From Okapia johnstoni (taxonomy: Eukaryota; Chordata; Mammalia; Artiodactyla; Giraffidae), in the NCBI GenBank assembly GCA_024291935.2, contig CM044309.1, positions 33,256,001-33,320,000 of the forward strand: DNA of 64,000 nucleotides. The letters run 5' to 3'. Of the stretch, positions 11,061-23,689 are shown piece after piece. The notes beneath the pieces are model-generated. The model was not told the origin of the DNA, ran no database searches, and saw only the letters and a list, made by a program, of their open reading frames with translations. Made by a program: the position numbers and the translations under genes. The stretch's first letter is position 1, and each line of letters opens with the position of its first letter.

Positions 11061-12596
11061 GCGCATGGATAATATTTAAGCCCTAAAGAAACACTATACC
11101 CATCAGCAGTCACGACTCCATGCTCCTTTATATGCACGTATACTCATTTGGTTTTATTTTTCAGTGCCAATAAGTCATTATTCATTCCTTGTGCTTTTTC
11201 AGGAAGGAAAGAAGACAGGAGGGAGATGAGGGTTAACATGTATTTGAAAACAAGACGAGGAGGAAGAGAAAAGACAATCCAATACAGCAAAATCACCCAT
11301 TTGATGACTATACCCCAGTGAGGGGGTTGCCACAGCCCAAGGGAGTCCATTCTCCTGCAGTTCAGAAAAAAAAGGGGAAAGGAATCAGAGAAAGCACACA
11401 GACTGGTCCTCATTTTCCTTCCCTACTCTCTTCCATCTTGTAAATTCCATATAAAACTTGATTTCTAGCAGTAAACATGGAGTTGAATTATATCCAGTCT
11501 ACATCGTACTAGATAGTTCTGTATCTACTTTAACATGAGATTCTTGGCATCAGCAGAAAAGTCCCTGAATGAATTGGGCAGAGTTTCTTTCCTTTTTCAG
11601 TCTCCCACTCTGAGTTTCTATGTGGAAGCCCCTTTCTAGGGGTTGGAAATGAGGGCTAGAGAGTTCCTAGTCTGTTTAGGTTTTATGCAAGTCTTTTCGG
11701 ATTTAGAGTCATCCCCCAAATTAAATATGTATGTGTGTCTTATTGTTTGTTTTGGCTAAAGGCGGGACAGGAGTCAAGTTTTCAGGATAAAAGAACTTGT
11801 CCGAAATAGGAAGTAAGGGATGGAGAAGAATGAGAAAATGGGTGAGGAACTCCCACTTTGTGAAAAGTGACACCGAGCTCACAGGTCACATCTTCTTGCC
11901 TGGTACAGAATCTTTTCACAAAAATGCTTTGATTATTTTTCTCTCAATACAAAAAGAAATTTGTAAACAATAAACACGCCAAAACAATGTGAGAAATGCC
12001 AGCACATTATACAAACTAGATCACATAAAATGTCACACAAAATAGATCACACCAAATCATAACTTGTGAATCCTGCAAAGCTCATGTAAATCCAGAAACT
12101 GGAGGGAACTGGCATCCAGGGTGATACACCTTGTTCATTGTGTCCTATTTCAGTTGGCGTCTTTCAGCACACGGTGGTCAGCGTGGTAGGTCTGTGCTAA
12201 TCTCCCAATTTGTCCTTTCTCCGTTAGCTACCCTGGCACTGTTGTTACCACTGCAGCAGGGGACAGTGGCCCTGGAATCACAAAGAAGCTCTTGTTTAGA
12301 GGATCATCTGGGAGCCACACAGAAGTACAGAATTATGAAAGGTTAAGGATTCTAATTTTGTTCCAGGCATATATCCCAGGCAGCATGGGAGAGTACAGAG
12401 GTTTCATTCTTAAAATTTTGCTTCCCTGACACTATCTTGTGATCTTTATACTGCAAGCATGAGTGTGGCTATGTACACACACACATACCCTACACCCACT
12501 TTTGTGTAACGTAGACAGCCTGATCCAACAGAAGATAAAATCTCATATGGAAAGTGAATCAGTGTCCCAGGATTAAATATTTGGTCAGGAATTCTT
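11061..12596. other. Intronic sequence, no gene seen
   Basis: No recognised repeat apart from a short CA run near 12475. ORFs at 11144-11413 (-) and 12131-12346 (+) show no family, domain or splice signals. Confidence 0.5.
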
Positions 12597-12678
12597 AAAA
12601 AAAAAAAAAATATGTATATATGTATATATATACACATACACACACACACACACATACACACATGCACACACACACACA
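12597..12678. repeat. Compound A-run/(TA)n/(CA)n microsatellite
   Basis: A run of about 13 A is followed by interrupted TATG/TA repeats and then CA repeats broken by TA and TG. A 77-codon antisense ORF of alternating C and V residues is only this repeat translated. Confidence 0.95.
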
Positions 12679-13394
12679 AGCCTTACTTTTTGTTTTCACT
12701 CACACCGTTTTGCCAACTCTGACTTATTCGAACCTCTGTGTCACTTCCTGTTCAGGGCCGACTTCCAGTCATACATCTGAGAGGTAAGTCAGAGTTGTTC
12801 TTTCAAGTTGCTCCTGCTCTACAGACCTGGAGCTACCGACTTACTTGTCGCTGAGATTCCTCCTGTACCTGAGAGCATGTTGTGTACATGAGGGCCTCTC
12901 AGAATAATGTATTCAAAAATACAAAGTCAGAAGAGTTATATTAAGAAAAATAAAGCAAAAACTAAGTACATAACGAATGTCATTCCTACATAGCTAGTGC
13001 TATTAGCATCCTGAGGGAAGCCGGACCCAAGTTAGAGTTATGAGCAAATAAAATTGTAATAGATCAGAATGGCAGGGGAATGAACCCTGCCTGAGGCAGC
13101 AGGCCTTCAGATACTACCCCAACCCTCCCCTTTTATTTTTCCTGCTATCATCTCCTGTTGCTTACGATCATTCTTAGCACCCTGTACCAACAGTGGGTCA
13201 CGGAAAAGACAAGACAGGGAAAAACCCCTGCCCTGCCCGGAAAGAGTCCTGTCACACAAAGTAGTGGCTTCTTGAGCCTATTAACCTGGTCTTATATTTT
13301 ATCTTCTTACTTTAGCATGGGATATACATGCCTTTTCAACAGGAAAACAGCTGTCCTATCCAGGCCACTTTCTAGCCCTAGAACCTAGAACCTA
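12679..13394. other. Intronic sequence, nothing recognised
   Basis: No supported ORF or assigned repeat. The ORF at 13158-13388 (+) has no recognisable content. Confidence 0.5.
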
Positions 13395-13439
13395 TGATCA
13401 GAGATAAAGAAGAATATCTCATAACGTGAGTTCAGTTTA

Positions 13440-13917
13440 GTCCCTGTCATGTCTGACTCTGTGACCCCACGGCCTGCAGCACACCAGGCTTCCCTGTTCA
13501 TCACCAACTCTCAGAGCTTTCTCAAACTCATGTGCATTGAGTCAGTGATGCCATCCAAGCATCTCATCCTCTGTCGCCCCTTCTTCTCCTGCCTTCAATC
13601 TTTCCCAGTATCAGGGTCTTTTCCAAGGAGCTGGCTCTTCGCATCAGGTGGCCAAAGTATTGGAGTTTCAGCATCAGTCCTTCCAATAAATATTCAGGAC
13701 TTATTTTCTTTAGGATTGACTGATTTGATATCCTTGCAGTCCAAGGGGTTCTCAAGAGTCTTCTCCAGCACCACAGTTCAAAAGCATCAATTCTTCAGCA
13801 CTTAGCTTTCTTTATAGTCCAACTCTCACATCCATACATGACTACTGGAAAAACCATAGCTTTGACTAGATGGACCTTTGTAGGAAAAGTAATGGCTCTG
13901 CTAAGAGTCAGTTTATT
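13440..13917 (-). mobile_element. BovB LINE 3' fragment inside L1
   Basis: Antisense BovB running from the 3' end to the CATACATGACTACTGGAAAA block. An 8-bp TSD, TCAGTTTA, lies at 13432-13439 and 13918-13925, and the L1 reads continuously across it. Confidence 0.95.
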
Positions 13918-14998
13918 AAGAAGACATAAAATCCTAAATATTTATATACCTAATATAGCTTCAAAATATATAAAGCAAAAGCCTATAGAACCAAAGAGAG
14001 AGGAATAGACAAATCTACAAGTATAGCTGAATATTTTAATTACTCTCTTATTTATTGATGTTTGATAGCAAAAAAATGTTAAGAATATAGACTGTTTGAA
14101 CAATACTGTCAACAAACTTAACCTAATTAACATTTATAGAACCCCACACTGAATAATTGAAATATAAATACTGCTTTTAATTGTATGATAAATATTTACA
14201 AAGCTACACTATATCCTGGGGGCAAAGCCAAGTCTCAGTCAATTTCAAAGGCTTGAAATCGAACAGAGTATATTCTTTGACCATAATGGAACTAAATTTG
14301 AAAATCAGTTTTAAAAAGTAACTAGAAAACCCCCAAATATGTGAAAATCAATCAGTATTCTTCTAAATAATCACTTGGAAGAAAGAAGAAATCACAATGG
14401 TAATTAGAAAAGAACTTTAATTGAAAATTAAAATGCATCCTATCAAAGTCTGCAGAACTTAAATCACTGCTTAGAGGGAAATATATTGCTTTAAATCAGT
14501 GATCTAATCTTCCATCCAAAGAAGCTAGAAAAAGAAGAGGAAAGAAACAAAATATGGTAGGAAATCAGTGAAATAAATAGAAAACAATAGAGAAAATCTA
14601 TGAAACCAAGAGCTGATTCTTTGAGCAGATCAAATTGATAAACTCCTAGTTTTGTAAAGAGAGAAAGCACAAATCACCAGTATCCAGAATGAAAGACAAG
14701 GTGTCATACGGAGCTACAGACTTTAAAAGAATAATTACAACATATTACTTGATGTTAGTAGAGGACTTTATGCCAATACATTTGACAGCTTGGATGAAAT
14801 GGGTAAATTCCTTGAAAAACATAAATTAACAAAACTGACCACTAAAAGTAACAGGATGTTTGAATAACCTACCATCTGTTAAAGAAATGGAATTTATAAT
14901 TGAGAACCTTTGCACATGGAAAACTCCAGACCTGAATGCTTTACTAGTGAAATCTGTCAAATATTTAAGGAAGAAATATGTCATACTAATCTTACAAA

Positions 14999-15215
14999 GG
15001 TACAATTCCCTGGTGGCTCAAATGGTAAAGAATCTGCCTGCAATGTGAGACCTGGGTTCAGTCTCTGGATTGGGAAGATCCCCTGGAGAAGGGAATGGCA
15101 ACCCACTCCAGTAGTCTTGCCTGGAGAATCTCATGGACAGAGGAGTCTGGTGGGCTACAGTCCATGGGGTTGCAAAGAGTTGGACATGACTGAGTGACTA
15201 CATTTTCACTTTCAG
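14999..15215 (+). repeat. Bov-tA SINE inside L1
   Basis: Complete SINE from ATTCCCTGGTGGCTCAAATG to CACTTTCAG. A 9-bp TSD, TCTTACAAA, lies at 14990-14998 and 15216-15224. Confidence 0.95.
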
Positions 15216-16035
15216 TCTTACAAAAGCCTTTACCAAAAAAAAAGAAAGATTGAATATTCCCAATAAATTTTATGGGGTCAACATAACTCTAATACTAAAA
15301 ACATACAATAACATTATAAATAAATAACGTTAGACTTTCTTATTATATACATGACACAAAAATACTTAACAAAATGTTAGGAAATCAAATCTAGTCTTAT
15401 AGAAATGGAAAATAGACTATGACCAAAGATTTTTTTTCTTTCTTTCTTTCAGAAATGTAATTTTGGTTAAATACTTGAAAATCAATTGGTATAATTAGCT
15501 ATATTAATTAGATAGAAAGGTAAAGCCACATGATTATGTTAATAGATGCAGAGAAAACAAAGTTCAACACCTATTCATGATTTAAAAAAGAAAAACCTCT
15601 CAACAAATAAGAAGGATGGAAATTCTCAAATTGATAAACAGCATATATAAGAAACCTGTAACATCTTAACACTTAATAGCAAAAGATAATTTCCTCCACC
15701 ACTATGAGGAACAAGACAAAGACGTGTGTGCTAATTCCTTTATTCAACATAGTGCTGGAGGTTTAGCCAGTGTGGTAAGGGAAGAAAAATAAGTGCAAGG
15801 CACAGAGATTAGGGAAAAAGAGAAAATAAGACTGTTTCTATGTGTTGATATGATCCGTCTTCAGAGAAAATCCTAACAAAACTACCAGAGATGATCAGTG
15901 AACCTAGTATACAAGGTCAGTTTATAAAAATTAGTTGTGTGTACTGTACTGGAAAAATGAAATTTAAAAAACTGTTTACAGTGGCATCAAAATCTAAACA
16001 CTTGGGAATAAAATGAATGAAAATGTGCAAAAATT

Positions 16036-16175
16036 ATGTGTGAAATCTACTAGACATTGATGGGAGTAATTAAAGAAGACCTAAACGAATGAATTGATAT
16101 GCCATGTTCAATTAGAAAATTCAATATGGTTAAGATGTCAATTCTCCACATATTGATCTATTGATTCAATGCCAT
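16036..16175 (+). repeat. Direct repeat copy 1 (L1 segment)
   Basis: This L1-derived segment runs from GTGTGAAATCTACTAGACAT to GCCATCCCAGTGA. It reappears at 16487-16632 with about 10 mismatches in roughly 145 bases (about 93 % identity, counted by eye). Confidence 0.9.
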
Positions 16176-16486
16176 CCCAGTGATAGCTCAGTTGGTAAAG
16201 AATCCATCTGCAATGCAGGAGACCCCAGTTCAATTCATGAGTTGGGAAGATCCGCTGGAGAAGGAATAGGCTAGCCACTCCAGTGTTCTTGGGCTTCCTT
16301 CGTGGCTCAGTTGGTAAAGAATCCACCTGCAGTGTGGGAGACCTGGGTTTGATCCCTGGACTGGGAAGATCATGGAGAAGGGAAAGGCTACCCACTCCAG
16401 TATTCTGGCCTGGAGAATTTCATGGACTGTATGGTCCGTGGGGTCGCAAAGAGTTGGACAGGATTCGACTTTCATTACTACTTCTG
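16168..16486 (+). repeat. Dimeric Bov-tA SINE between direct repeats
   Basis: A first monomer of about 115 bp (GATAGCTCAGTTGGTAAAGA ... CCACTCCAGTGTTCTTGGGC) is fused to a second, fuller monomer beginning GGGCTTCCTTCGTGGCTCAG. The same junction recurs at 30319-30640. The left end merges with L1 at TCCCAGTGA, where SINE and L1 look alike. Confidence 0.9.
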
Positions 16487-16632
16487 TGTGTGAAATCTAC
16501 TAGATATTGATGGGAGTAATTAAAGAAGACCTAAACAAATGAATTGATATGCTATGTTCAGTTAGAGAATTCAGTACGGTTAAGATGTCAATTCTCCACA
16601 TGTTGATCTATAGATTCAATGCCATCCCAATG
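16487..16632 (+). repeat. Direct repeat copy 2 (L1 segment)
   Basis: Second copy of the L1 segment. It continues rightwards into unduplicated L1 (AAGTTCTCAGCAGGACTTTT), so this copy holds the original right boundary. Confidence 0.9.
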
Positions 16633-17135
16633 AAGTTCTCAGCAGGACTTTTTGTAGAAATTCAGAAGCTAATAGAAAATGTTTATGGAAACAAAATAAA
16701 AGAACAAAATTGCAATACTTACTCTACTTGATTTCAGGGCTTACTATAAGATGAGAGTTATCCAAATAGTGTGCTACTGGTGTACTATAAGATAGAAAGG
16801 CAGATTCATGCAACAGAACAGAGGCCAAATACAGACCCACACAGAAATGGTTTACAAGGCACTGAAGGAATTCAGTGAAGAAGTCTTTTCATGTCCCTAG
16901 AAAGAAAAGAAAAAACCCCTACTCCTACCTTACACCATACCCAAAAATTATTCCAAAATGAAACATAGACATAAATATCAAAGCCAAAACTTATAAAGCT
17001 TCTTGAAGAAAATAGAAGAGAAAATCGTTGCAACCTCAAGGTAGGTGACAACTTTTGAGATATAAAAGAAAAATAATTAATTAGACTTTATCAAGTTTAA
17101 ATATGTATGACCATCAAAAGACAGTTAAGAGACTA

Positions 17136-19092
17136 GATTAATAATTAAATAGATTTCCTGTGTTACGACTTTTTTCTGGGACTATCCGAACATTGCATTC
17201 ATTTTGTGTTTACTCTGTACAGTCCCTTTGCTGAATGCAGATAATATACTGTTGAACAAGAAAAGTGTGGTCCTCATGAAACATTCAATTTACTGGGGAA
17301 ATAGACAAACAAATAAATAATTATAATATGAAATGACAAGTGCAAGGATGGTGAAAGTGTAAAACTCATATTATGGTTTTAGTTGACAAATGTAGAAACC
17401 TGGCAGTGGTTAATAATTTGCTAAGTTGCAAAGCCAGTCTAAGCTCATATTTGCTGACACCTATTCCCCCCTTGCCCTCTACCTTTTTTTAAATTTCTGT
17501 TGTTCTAAGCAAAGGGAGTAGAATTTTAAATTTAAGCTTAGTGGCCAGGATCAAGTAGCAAATGGTATTTATTCTTGCTTCTAGTTTACTAGGAAGAGAA
17601 ATGGGATTGGAGCTATTTAAAGAAATTCCATTCCAATGTTGCCATTTTAAAGCCTTGTTTTAAGTTAGTTTTTCAAACTATGATGTCAACATCAAAGTTA
17701 GGTAAGTTTCTCTAAAGGTATTTTCTTGCTATATAGTGCCCAGTGAGTTGCAAAGGAGAGCTCTTTTTCGGCAGCCCCCTCTTATCTGTGCTTTGTTAAG
17801 CAGTGTGTCCTTTTCCCAAAGTTAGCAGAATTCACAGGAAGGTGCTGGGAAGTACAGAGAAAAATACAGGACTCAGAGCCTATCACTTGGGAGAGAAGTC
17901 TTTACTTTTGAAAGTAAACATTTATTGGGAATGAATACATTTGTCCTTTTTACCCTTGCATTTGTGACAGCAAACTATCTATTGTGTCTCGTGTCCTCAC
18001 AGTGCTTTGTACTCTTTAGTACATTTCACATACAGTACCTTTTGTATTTCTTATGTTTTTGACAGTCACTATCATTTCAATTTAATCACAAGGCAACCCT
18101 GGCTAGAGGTTAAATGACTATTTCAAGATGACTTCATAAATGACTTTGAATTCTTTCTTTCTGATTCTCCCCATTTTTGTCTCATCTGCCATATATTTGT
18201 AGATTTTCATGTTGACATGTTCAACTTATGACTCATTCTCACTCTAGTCTTCTGTTTACCCATGTTGAACTGGTAATACTTATTTTGTTTCCCCGTAACT
18301 TCCAAGCAATCATTGTCTTCCCTTCCTCCAAAACCACCCTTTGATTCTGATTTTCTCCATTATTAGTAGTACTAGACCCCACTAAAGATACTCAAGTAGG
18401 AGCGGGTGCTCAATAAATGTTTATATGCTTGGAAAATGAAAGAACAAGCATACCATTGTACAAACATTCTGTGTTTTTCCTCTACCACCTTCCTTCTCTG
18501 TATCTTATTTATTTATTACCAGGTCATATTTATTTTTTTCTACCATGTTTTTTTCTTCCCTAAAAATCATTCTCTTCATTCCTGTAGTATCCTCATTGCT
18601 TTTATTCCCTTCTCATTAAAGTCTGTTTTCCACAAAACTGCTAAAATGATCTTTGGTTTTATGTAACTTTTTCACATCATAGGAGCGATTCTTGTCCTGA
18701 TAATTCAAAAGTCCCCATAAGACAAAAGAAGGAACTAATAATCATCTAGAATTACACTGATCCTTCACTTTGCTGTGTTTATGTTTCTGGACCACAAGAA
18801 TAATATCATTTATAGGGAGATCACTTATCTTGCAAATTCTGTTCTTGGCAACCTACCTTAAAAAAAAATTAACAATGCTTGAGGAGCTGAAATAGATGTA
18901 AAAAAATACAGCTCATACTTGTTTAATTCAAATCCGAAAACATTTGCTTAGGGCCATGGTATAAAAACACCATGCTAGACATTTTGGGGGCTCAAAGGTA
19001 GCAATGATTAGTTATTTTCTAGGAATACTCAATCCAGTGAGGAACATGAACCTGTTGGCTTACTCAGTCTTAACATCCAGCCCCCAAACCTG
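17136..19092. other. Intronic sequence with possible L2 traces
   Basis: Antisense L2-like wording appears near 17170-17360 (GAACAAGAAAAGTGTGGTCC) and perhaps 18560-18740. None is strong enough to delimit. No coding potential was seen. Confidence 0.4.
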
Positions 19093-19102
19093 TGGTTTCT
19101 TG

Positions 19103-19319
19103 CATGTGTGTGTTCAGGCGCTTCAGTCATGCCTGACTCTTTGTGACCCCATGGGCTGTAACCTACCAGGCTCCTGTGTCCATGGGCTTATCCTGGCAAT
19201 AGTACAGGAGTGTATTGCCATTTCCTCCTCCAGGGGATCTTCCTGACAACCCTGAGTCTTCTGCAGCTCCTGCATTGGCAGGTGGATTCTTTACCACTGA
19301 ATCACCTGGGAAGTCTGTC
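19103..19319 (-). repeat. Bov-tA SINE
   Basis: Antisense SINE with its head complement (GGATTCTTTACCACTGAATC) at the right. A 10-bp TSD, TGGTTTCTTG, lies at 19093-19102 and 19320-19329. Confidence 0.95.
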
Positions 19320-19329
19320 TGGTTTCTTG

Positions 19330-21427
19330 GCCCACAGCCAATGAAAACCTGGAAATTAGAAAGACAGTACATCTCTCCATTAATAGTCAGTGTCCTAAGA
19401 GCAGCAGGGGTATAACTGACGTTGATGGAGCATATGGAATCTATATTTAAAACACTGCAAGTGAGCATATGAAATAGTTTTAAAACTCTGGACTCATTTA
19501 ATGTGGTCACAAGGAGTTCCTGAGGGCCTATGACTCCATGTTACAGTTTTTTATAGTCTTTCTATGACATTGTACTATCAAGGGAAGTTGGTTCAGTAGA
19601 AAAGCAAGAAAGGAACTAATGCATTTCCAAGAAATGTGCAACAAAAATTGTTAAAGTTTATTGGCCAAAGCAGTAGAAACTTCCTATATTAAAAATTGAT
19701 ATATGTGGCATATTTGCACTATCATTGTTAGACTTAGTTTTCACCATGTGTACACCAGCATGGAAGTGCACCCCCAAATGACTTTATTCATCCTAAACAG
19801 TTGTCTAAGGGTTCTTGTCCGCAAAGCTCCATGTCGTTTTCCTGCCCTTCCTTCCCAGGGGCGGATCTTAAAGATCCAAGAGATGATATTCTAACCTTAG
19901 TGTCCAGAGTACACTGGACCTATAACAGAGTGTGTTTTCAAACCGGGGACACTGGATTCTTTCCTTAGATATTGCTTTCCAACTTATATTGCCCTCTAGG
20001 TTCAACTACCAGAAAAACAAGTCCCACCCTCACAGGGCTACTAGCATACAGGATTCTGAACAAACGTGGATTTTCTGTCTCAGCTCTTACTTCTAAATGG
20101 GAGTCCTGAGAGATCGCTGCCCGGGTCAGCTGGAAAAATAAAAAGCCCCAGCCTGTGTACTTGGCTCATGCCTTTTCCCTAGATCATGAGAATCAACTTG
20201 TCCCTGTTTTCTAAAAATGAAACAATAGCTCAGACCAGCAGGCTGAGGGCTGGGGCCAATCAGGAAGCCAGCCTGCCCAGTTTGTCACCTGTTCTATGTC
20301 AGGCGCATTCCCATGGTCCCCACCTGAGGTGTTCCTCTCAAATGGGGGAAACAGACATGTTTGTGATATTCACAGCCCAGCCTTCTGAGTTCTGCAGTAA
20401 CAAGCTCCGATATGTTCCGGGAACACAGAAAGGGGGAAGTTAACTACTCAGGGGAGTTCATAAATGCTTTGGGGTAAATGATGTTAGAACTAAGTCTGAA
20501 GCCTGAGAAAGAGATTGTAAAGTAGAGAAGGAGAATGACACCCCCTAAACAAAAAGCAAAACAAAACAGTGAGAAGCACAGAGCAGATGCAGAGACCAGG
20601 GGATAGGAAGAAGCCTGGTGCAAGGACAGGGTGGTGGTGGCCAGCCTTAGTGCCAGACACCATCAGTTTTGCTGATGACATGCCATCCTGTGAGAAGCAT
20701 TTCAGTTTTATAAGGACTTTTTTTTTTTTTTTAAATTTTGGAGGGACTGGGGTGCTTAAGTACTTTTATCCCATGTGCCTATGATTTTTTAAGGTGTATT
20801 CGTATAAATACATCAATAAGAATCTGTGGAAAGATTGTGATGGCCGATTTTGGGGGGAAAAGTGCAAACAGTGAAGTTTCTGTTTTAGAGAATGAAAACA
20901 ACCAGAAAAGACAACTTTCTGGTGAGTTTAAGTCCATGCCATGCATGTGATATAAAACAAATAATGGGGCTGTAATTGAAAAGCAAGCCACAACAATAGT
21001 CAGTCTCTAAGAATGAATTTTTATCCACTACATGATTGAAAAGCAAATATAAAGGTACAAAATCAGCAAAATTACAAAAAATTTGAGAAAAGTCTAGTTA
21101 CCATTGAATGAATATGAATGCGAAAATTTTTTTTCAAAAAAATATTTCAGGAAAAACTGATGTGAAACATAGTAGAACAAACGGAATGGAATCCTGGTGT
21201 GACACTCATGGTACAATAAAAGCATATCTTTTATTGGGGAAAAAATTGATTTCTAAAAATAAATGTATTTCAGTGAACATTTAAGCTATATAACAAGCTC
21301 TCAAAATGGTAACAAAAGTATCATAAACGTTTTCATCTTCATCCTGAGAGCTTAAAAATTATCCCCTTCAGAGCCAGGTAAATAGAGACTGAAAATCCAC
21401 ATTATTACCATAATCTAAATCATTACT
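19330..21427. other. Intronic sequence, no gene seen
   Basis: About 2.1 kb without an assigned repeat apart from A/T runs (20718-20732). ORFs at 19703-19894 and 20186-20443 (+) show no domain or splice context. Confidence 0.5.
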
Positions 21428-21498
21428 GGGGGACTTCCCTGCTGTTCCAATGGCTGACTCGGCACTTCCAATGCAGTCGCTGGGTTTGATCCCTGGCT

Positions 21499-21536
21499 CC
21501 GCCCCCCACCCCCCACCGGGGGCCGGGGAGGGGGCT
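21499..21536. repeat. C-rich then G-rich patch
   Basis: About 19 bases of nearly pure C (21499-21517) are followed by about 17 of nearly pure G (21518-21534) at the CHR/Bov-tA junction. It stands out in AT-rich intron and may fold back on itself. Confidence 0.85.
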
Positions 21537-21745
21537 CTGCGGTAAAGACTCCATCTCCCGATGCAGGAGACACACAGGAGAGGAGGGTTTGATCCCTGGG
21601 TGGGGAAGATCCCCTGGAGGAGGGCATGGCAACCCACCCCAGTATGCTTGCCTGGAAAATCCCGTGGACGGAGAAGCCTGGCAGGCTACAGTCCATGGGG
21701 TCGCACAGGAGTCAGACACAACTTAGCGACTAAACAAATTAGCAA
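21537..21745 (+). repeat. Bov-tA SINE inside CHR SINE
   Basis: It reads from CTGCGGTAAAGACTCC to the tail GACACAACTTAGCGACTAAA. Its first bases are altered by the adjoining G-rich patch. Confidence 0.85.
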
Positions 21746-21875
21746 ATGAGATCCCAGGTGCCTCAACTACGAGTTCGCATACTGCAACTAATATCCTGCA
21801 TGTTGCAGCCAAAAGGCTGTGCTTGCTGCAAATAAGACCTGATACAGCCAAATATATAAATAAAAATTAAAAGAA

Positions 21876-22794
21876 AGAGAGTTTCAGTTTTTAAAAGTCA
21901 TTATTGACACTCACTGCAGTGCAAATTTAGTCCGCGCCCTGTGCAGGGGTACCAGGCCTCAGTTCTTCACAGTGTTTTGTTGCAGGGTAACGCCTTTGTC
22001 TTCATCTCTGGGCCACAGATTGTTATAGTAATAAATTTAAATCTTGAGCCTGAGAGAAGTAATGAATTCTGCTTCAGATGGGCTGGATTCATTGGTTACA
22101 TGTGGCTTATTTCTGTGACCAAAAGGGTGTGTTTCTTTTCTGGGATGTTTTGTGTTGCTGGACTTGCCGCTGAGGAGGGTGGGGGCAGGGTAGCTCAGGG
22201 GTATCTGGTAACCTGTGGTTTACCTGTGCTAGCCTGTGGTTAACACCTGTGGCCGTCCACCTTCTGCCCATAACACGGTATTCTAAGCATAGAACATAGC
22301 TGGAGGTAAATCTGAATAAGAAGTCACTTTCCTGTGTGTTATTATATATAAATGAGGTTACTTGCCTTGGATTTGTTCAGATTTGAAGTAGAATAGTGTG
22401 ACAAATTTTAAGTCTATACCTTTTTTCTCTTGAGTTCTTATTATATATATTCTTATTATATTTAAATTAGAGCCATATAATACTTAAATGTAGTACTCAC
22501 TTATTCCCTTAATATTATTCTATATATCCTAAACTACATTTTTAGCTGCTTGAAGATACCTTTATTATTTTAATCTCCCAGTAGAGATGGGACAGTGGTG
22601 ATGGCTTATTTTATTATTTGTGTCAAGGTTTGTGGCGTAGTGGAAATTCAGAGGCCTAAGTCTTATTTTTGACCTACCTCCTAACTAAAAGACTACAGTG
22701 TAATATTGAGTGATTTCTTTACTGTTTGTTCCTTCGTTCATCTGTAAAATGGGAGTAGACTATGTATTTTTCTTTTTTACGTTTCTCTATCTTA
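21876..22794. other. Intronic sequence, nothing recognised
   Basis: The ORF at 21941-22243 (+, 100 codons) has no recognised family or splice context. No repeat assigned. Confidence 0.45.
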
Positions 22795-23227
22795 AAGAAA
22801 AAGCTTAAGAAGATCATTGTAAATTCACCCACAGTTCTAAGAAATAATATTAATACAGAGAGATCCTGTGTATACTTCACCCAGTTGCCTCCAGTGAGAA
22901 CATCTTGCATAATTCCAGTACAGTATCACAACCAGGAAGTTGACATTGATACAGTTCACTGACCTTATTCACATTTTACCAGTTTTACATGCATTTGTCT
23001 GGGTGCAATACTGTCACATGTGTGCATTCACCTGACCAATGTCACATGGAAGATACAGAGCAGTCCCAGCACAAGGGTCCCCAATGTTGCACTTGTATAG
23101 CCACACCTACCTCTTTCCTACCTCTACATCCCTAGAAACCACTCCTTTTTTCCACGTCTATAATTTTTTCACTAAAGAATGTTATATAAATAGAATCATA
23201 GTGTCTGTAACCTTTTGAGATTGTCTT

Positions 23228-23443
23228 TTTTCTTTCTTTTTTAAAATTTATTTATTTGACTATGTCAGGTCTTAGTTGTAGCACATAAGATCTTTCATTG
23301 CAGTGTGTGGACTCTCAAATTGGACTGTGTGGGCTTATTTGCTCCGTGGCATGTGGGATCTGAGTTCCACCATCAGGGATCAAACCTGCATCCCCATGCA
23401 TTGCAAGGCAGATGCTTAACCACTGGACCACCAGTGAAGTCAC
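23228..23443 (-). repeat. CHR-type SINE inside L1
   Basis: Antisense CHR: ATTTATTTATTTGACTATG, TTGCTCCGTGGCATGTGGGA, TTAACCACTGGACCACCAG. Flanks GAGATTGTCTTT and GAAATTGGCTTT look like an imperfect TSD. Confidence 0.85.
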
Positions 23444-23689
23444 CTGAAATTGGCTTTATTTCATGCAACACAATTCCCTTGAGAGCCACTCAAGTGTTGG
23501 AGGAGGTCATCAAGAAGATGTGACCCAAGGGTTGGACCTGGGCAACGAGAGGCTCCTCAACCCCTCCCCTGTTACATTCTGCCCACTGTTTGCACAGTAG
23601 GAGCTGTTTCTAAGCAGCCTTAGAAGAGTAAGGTGTTGCTGAGACCATCAAGATTAGATAGTGAATGAACTCAGTTACGGCCTCTGTAC

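Larger units (their letters stand above)
13395..17135 (+). mobile_element. Old L1 LINE (ORF2 remnant), interrupted
   Basis: Degenerate L1 ORF2 DNA in sense orientation: GTTTATTAAGAAGACATAAA (13920s), CTATGAAACCAAGAGCTGA (14600s), GATTCAATGCCATCCCAATG (16610s), then ACTTTATCAAGTTTAAATATG (17090s). Stops and indels are everywhere, so no protein is encoded. Three later insertions break it: BovB at 13440, Bov-tA at 14999 and a dimeric SINE at 16168. A 145-bp internal duplication flanks the last. Confidence 0.85.
21428..21875 (+). repeat. CHR-type SINE split by a Bov-tA
   Basis: The left part (GACTTCCCTGCTGTTCCAAT ... GGTTTGATCCCTGGCT) ends near 21497. The right part resumes near 21746 (AGATCCCAGGTGCCTCAACT) and ends in an (AAAT)n-like tail. 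Confidence 0.75.

Noticed and set aside
12446..12679. Cysteine-rich small protein
   Set aside because: It is the CA/TA microsatellite read on the minus strand.
16180..16250. tRNA-like sequence with A and B boxes
   Set aside because: It is the tRNA-Glu-derived head of a Bov-tA SINE. It lacks a full cloverleaf, and the same head occurs in all Bov-tA copies here.
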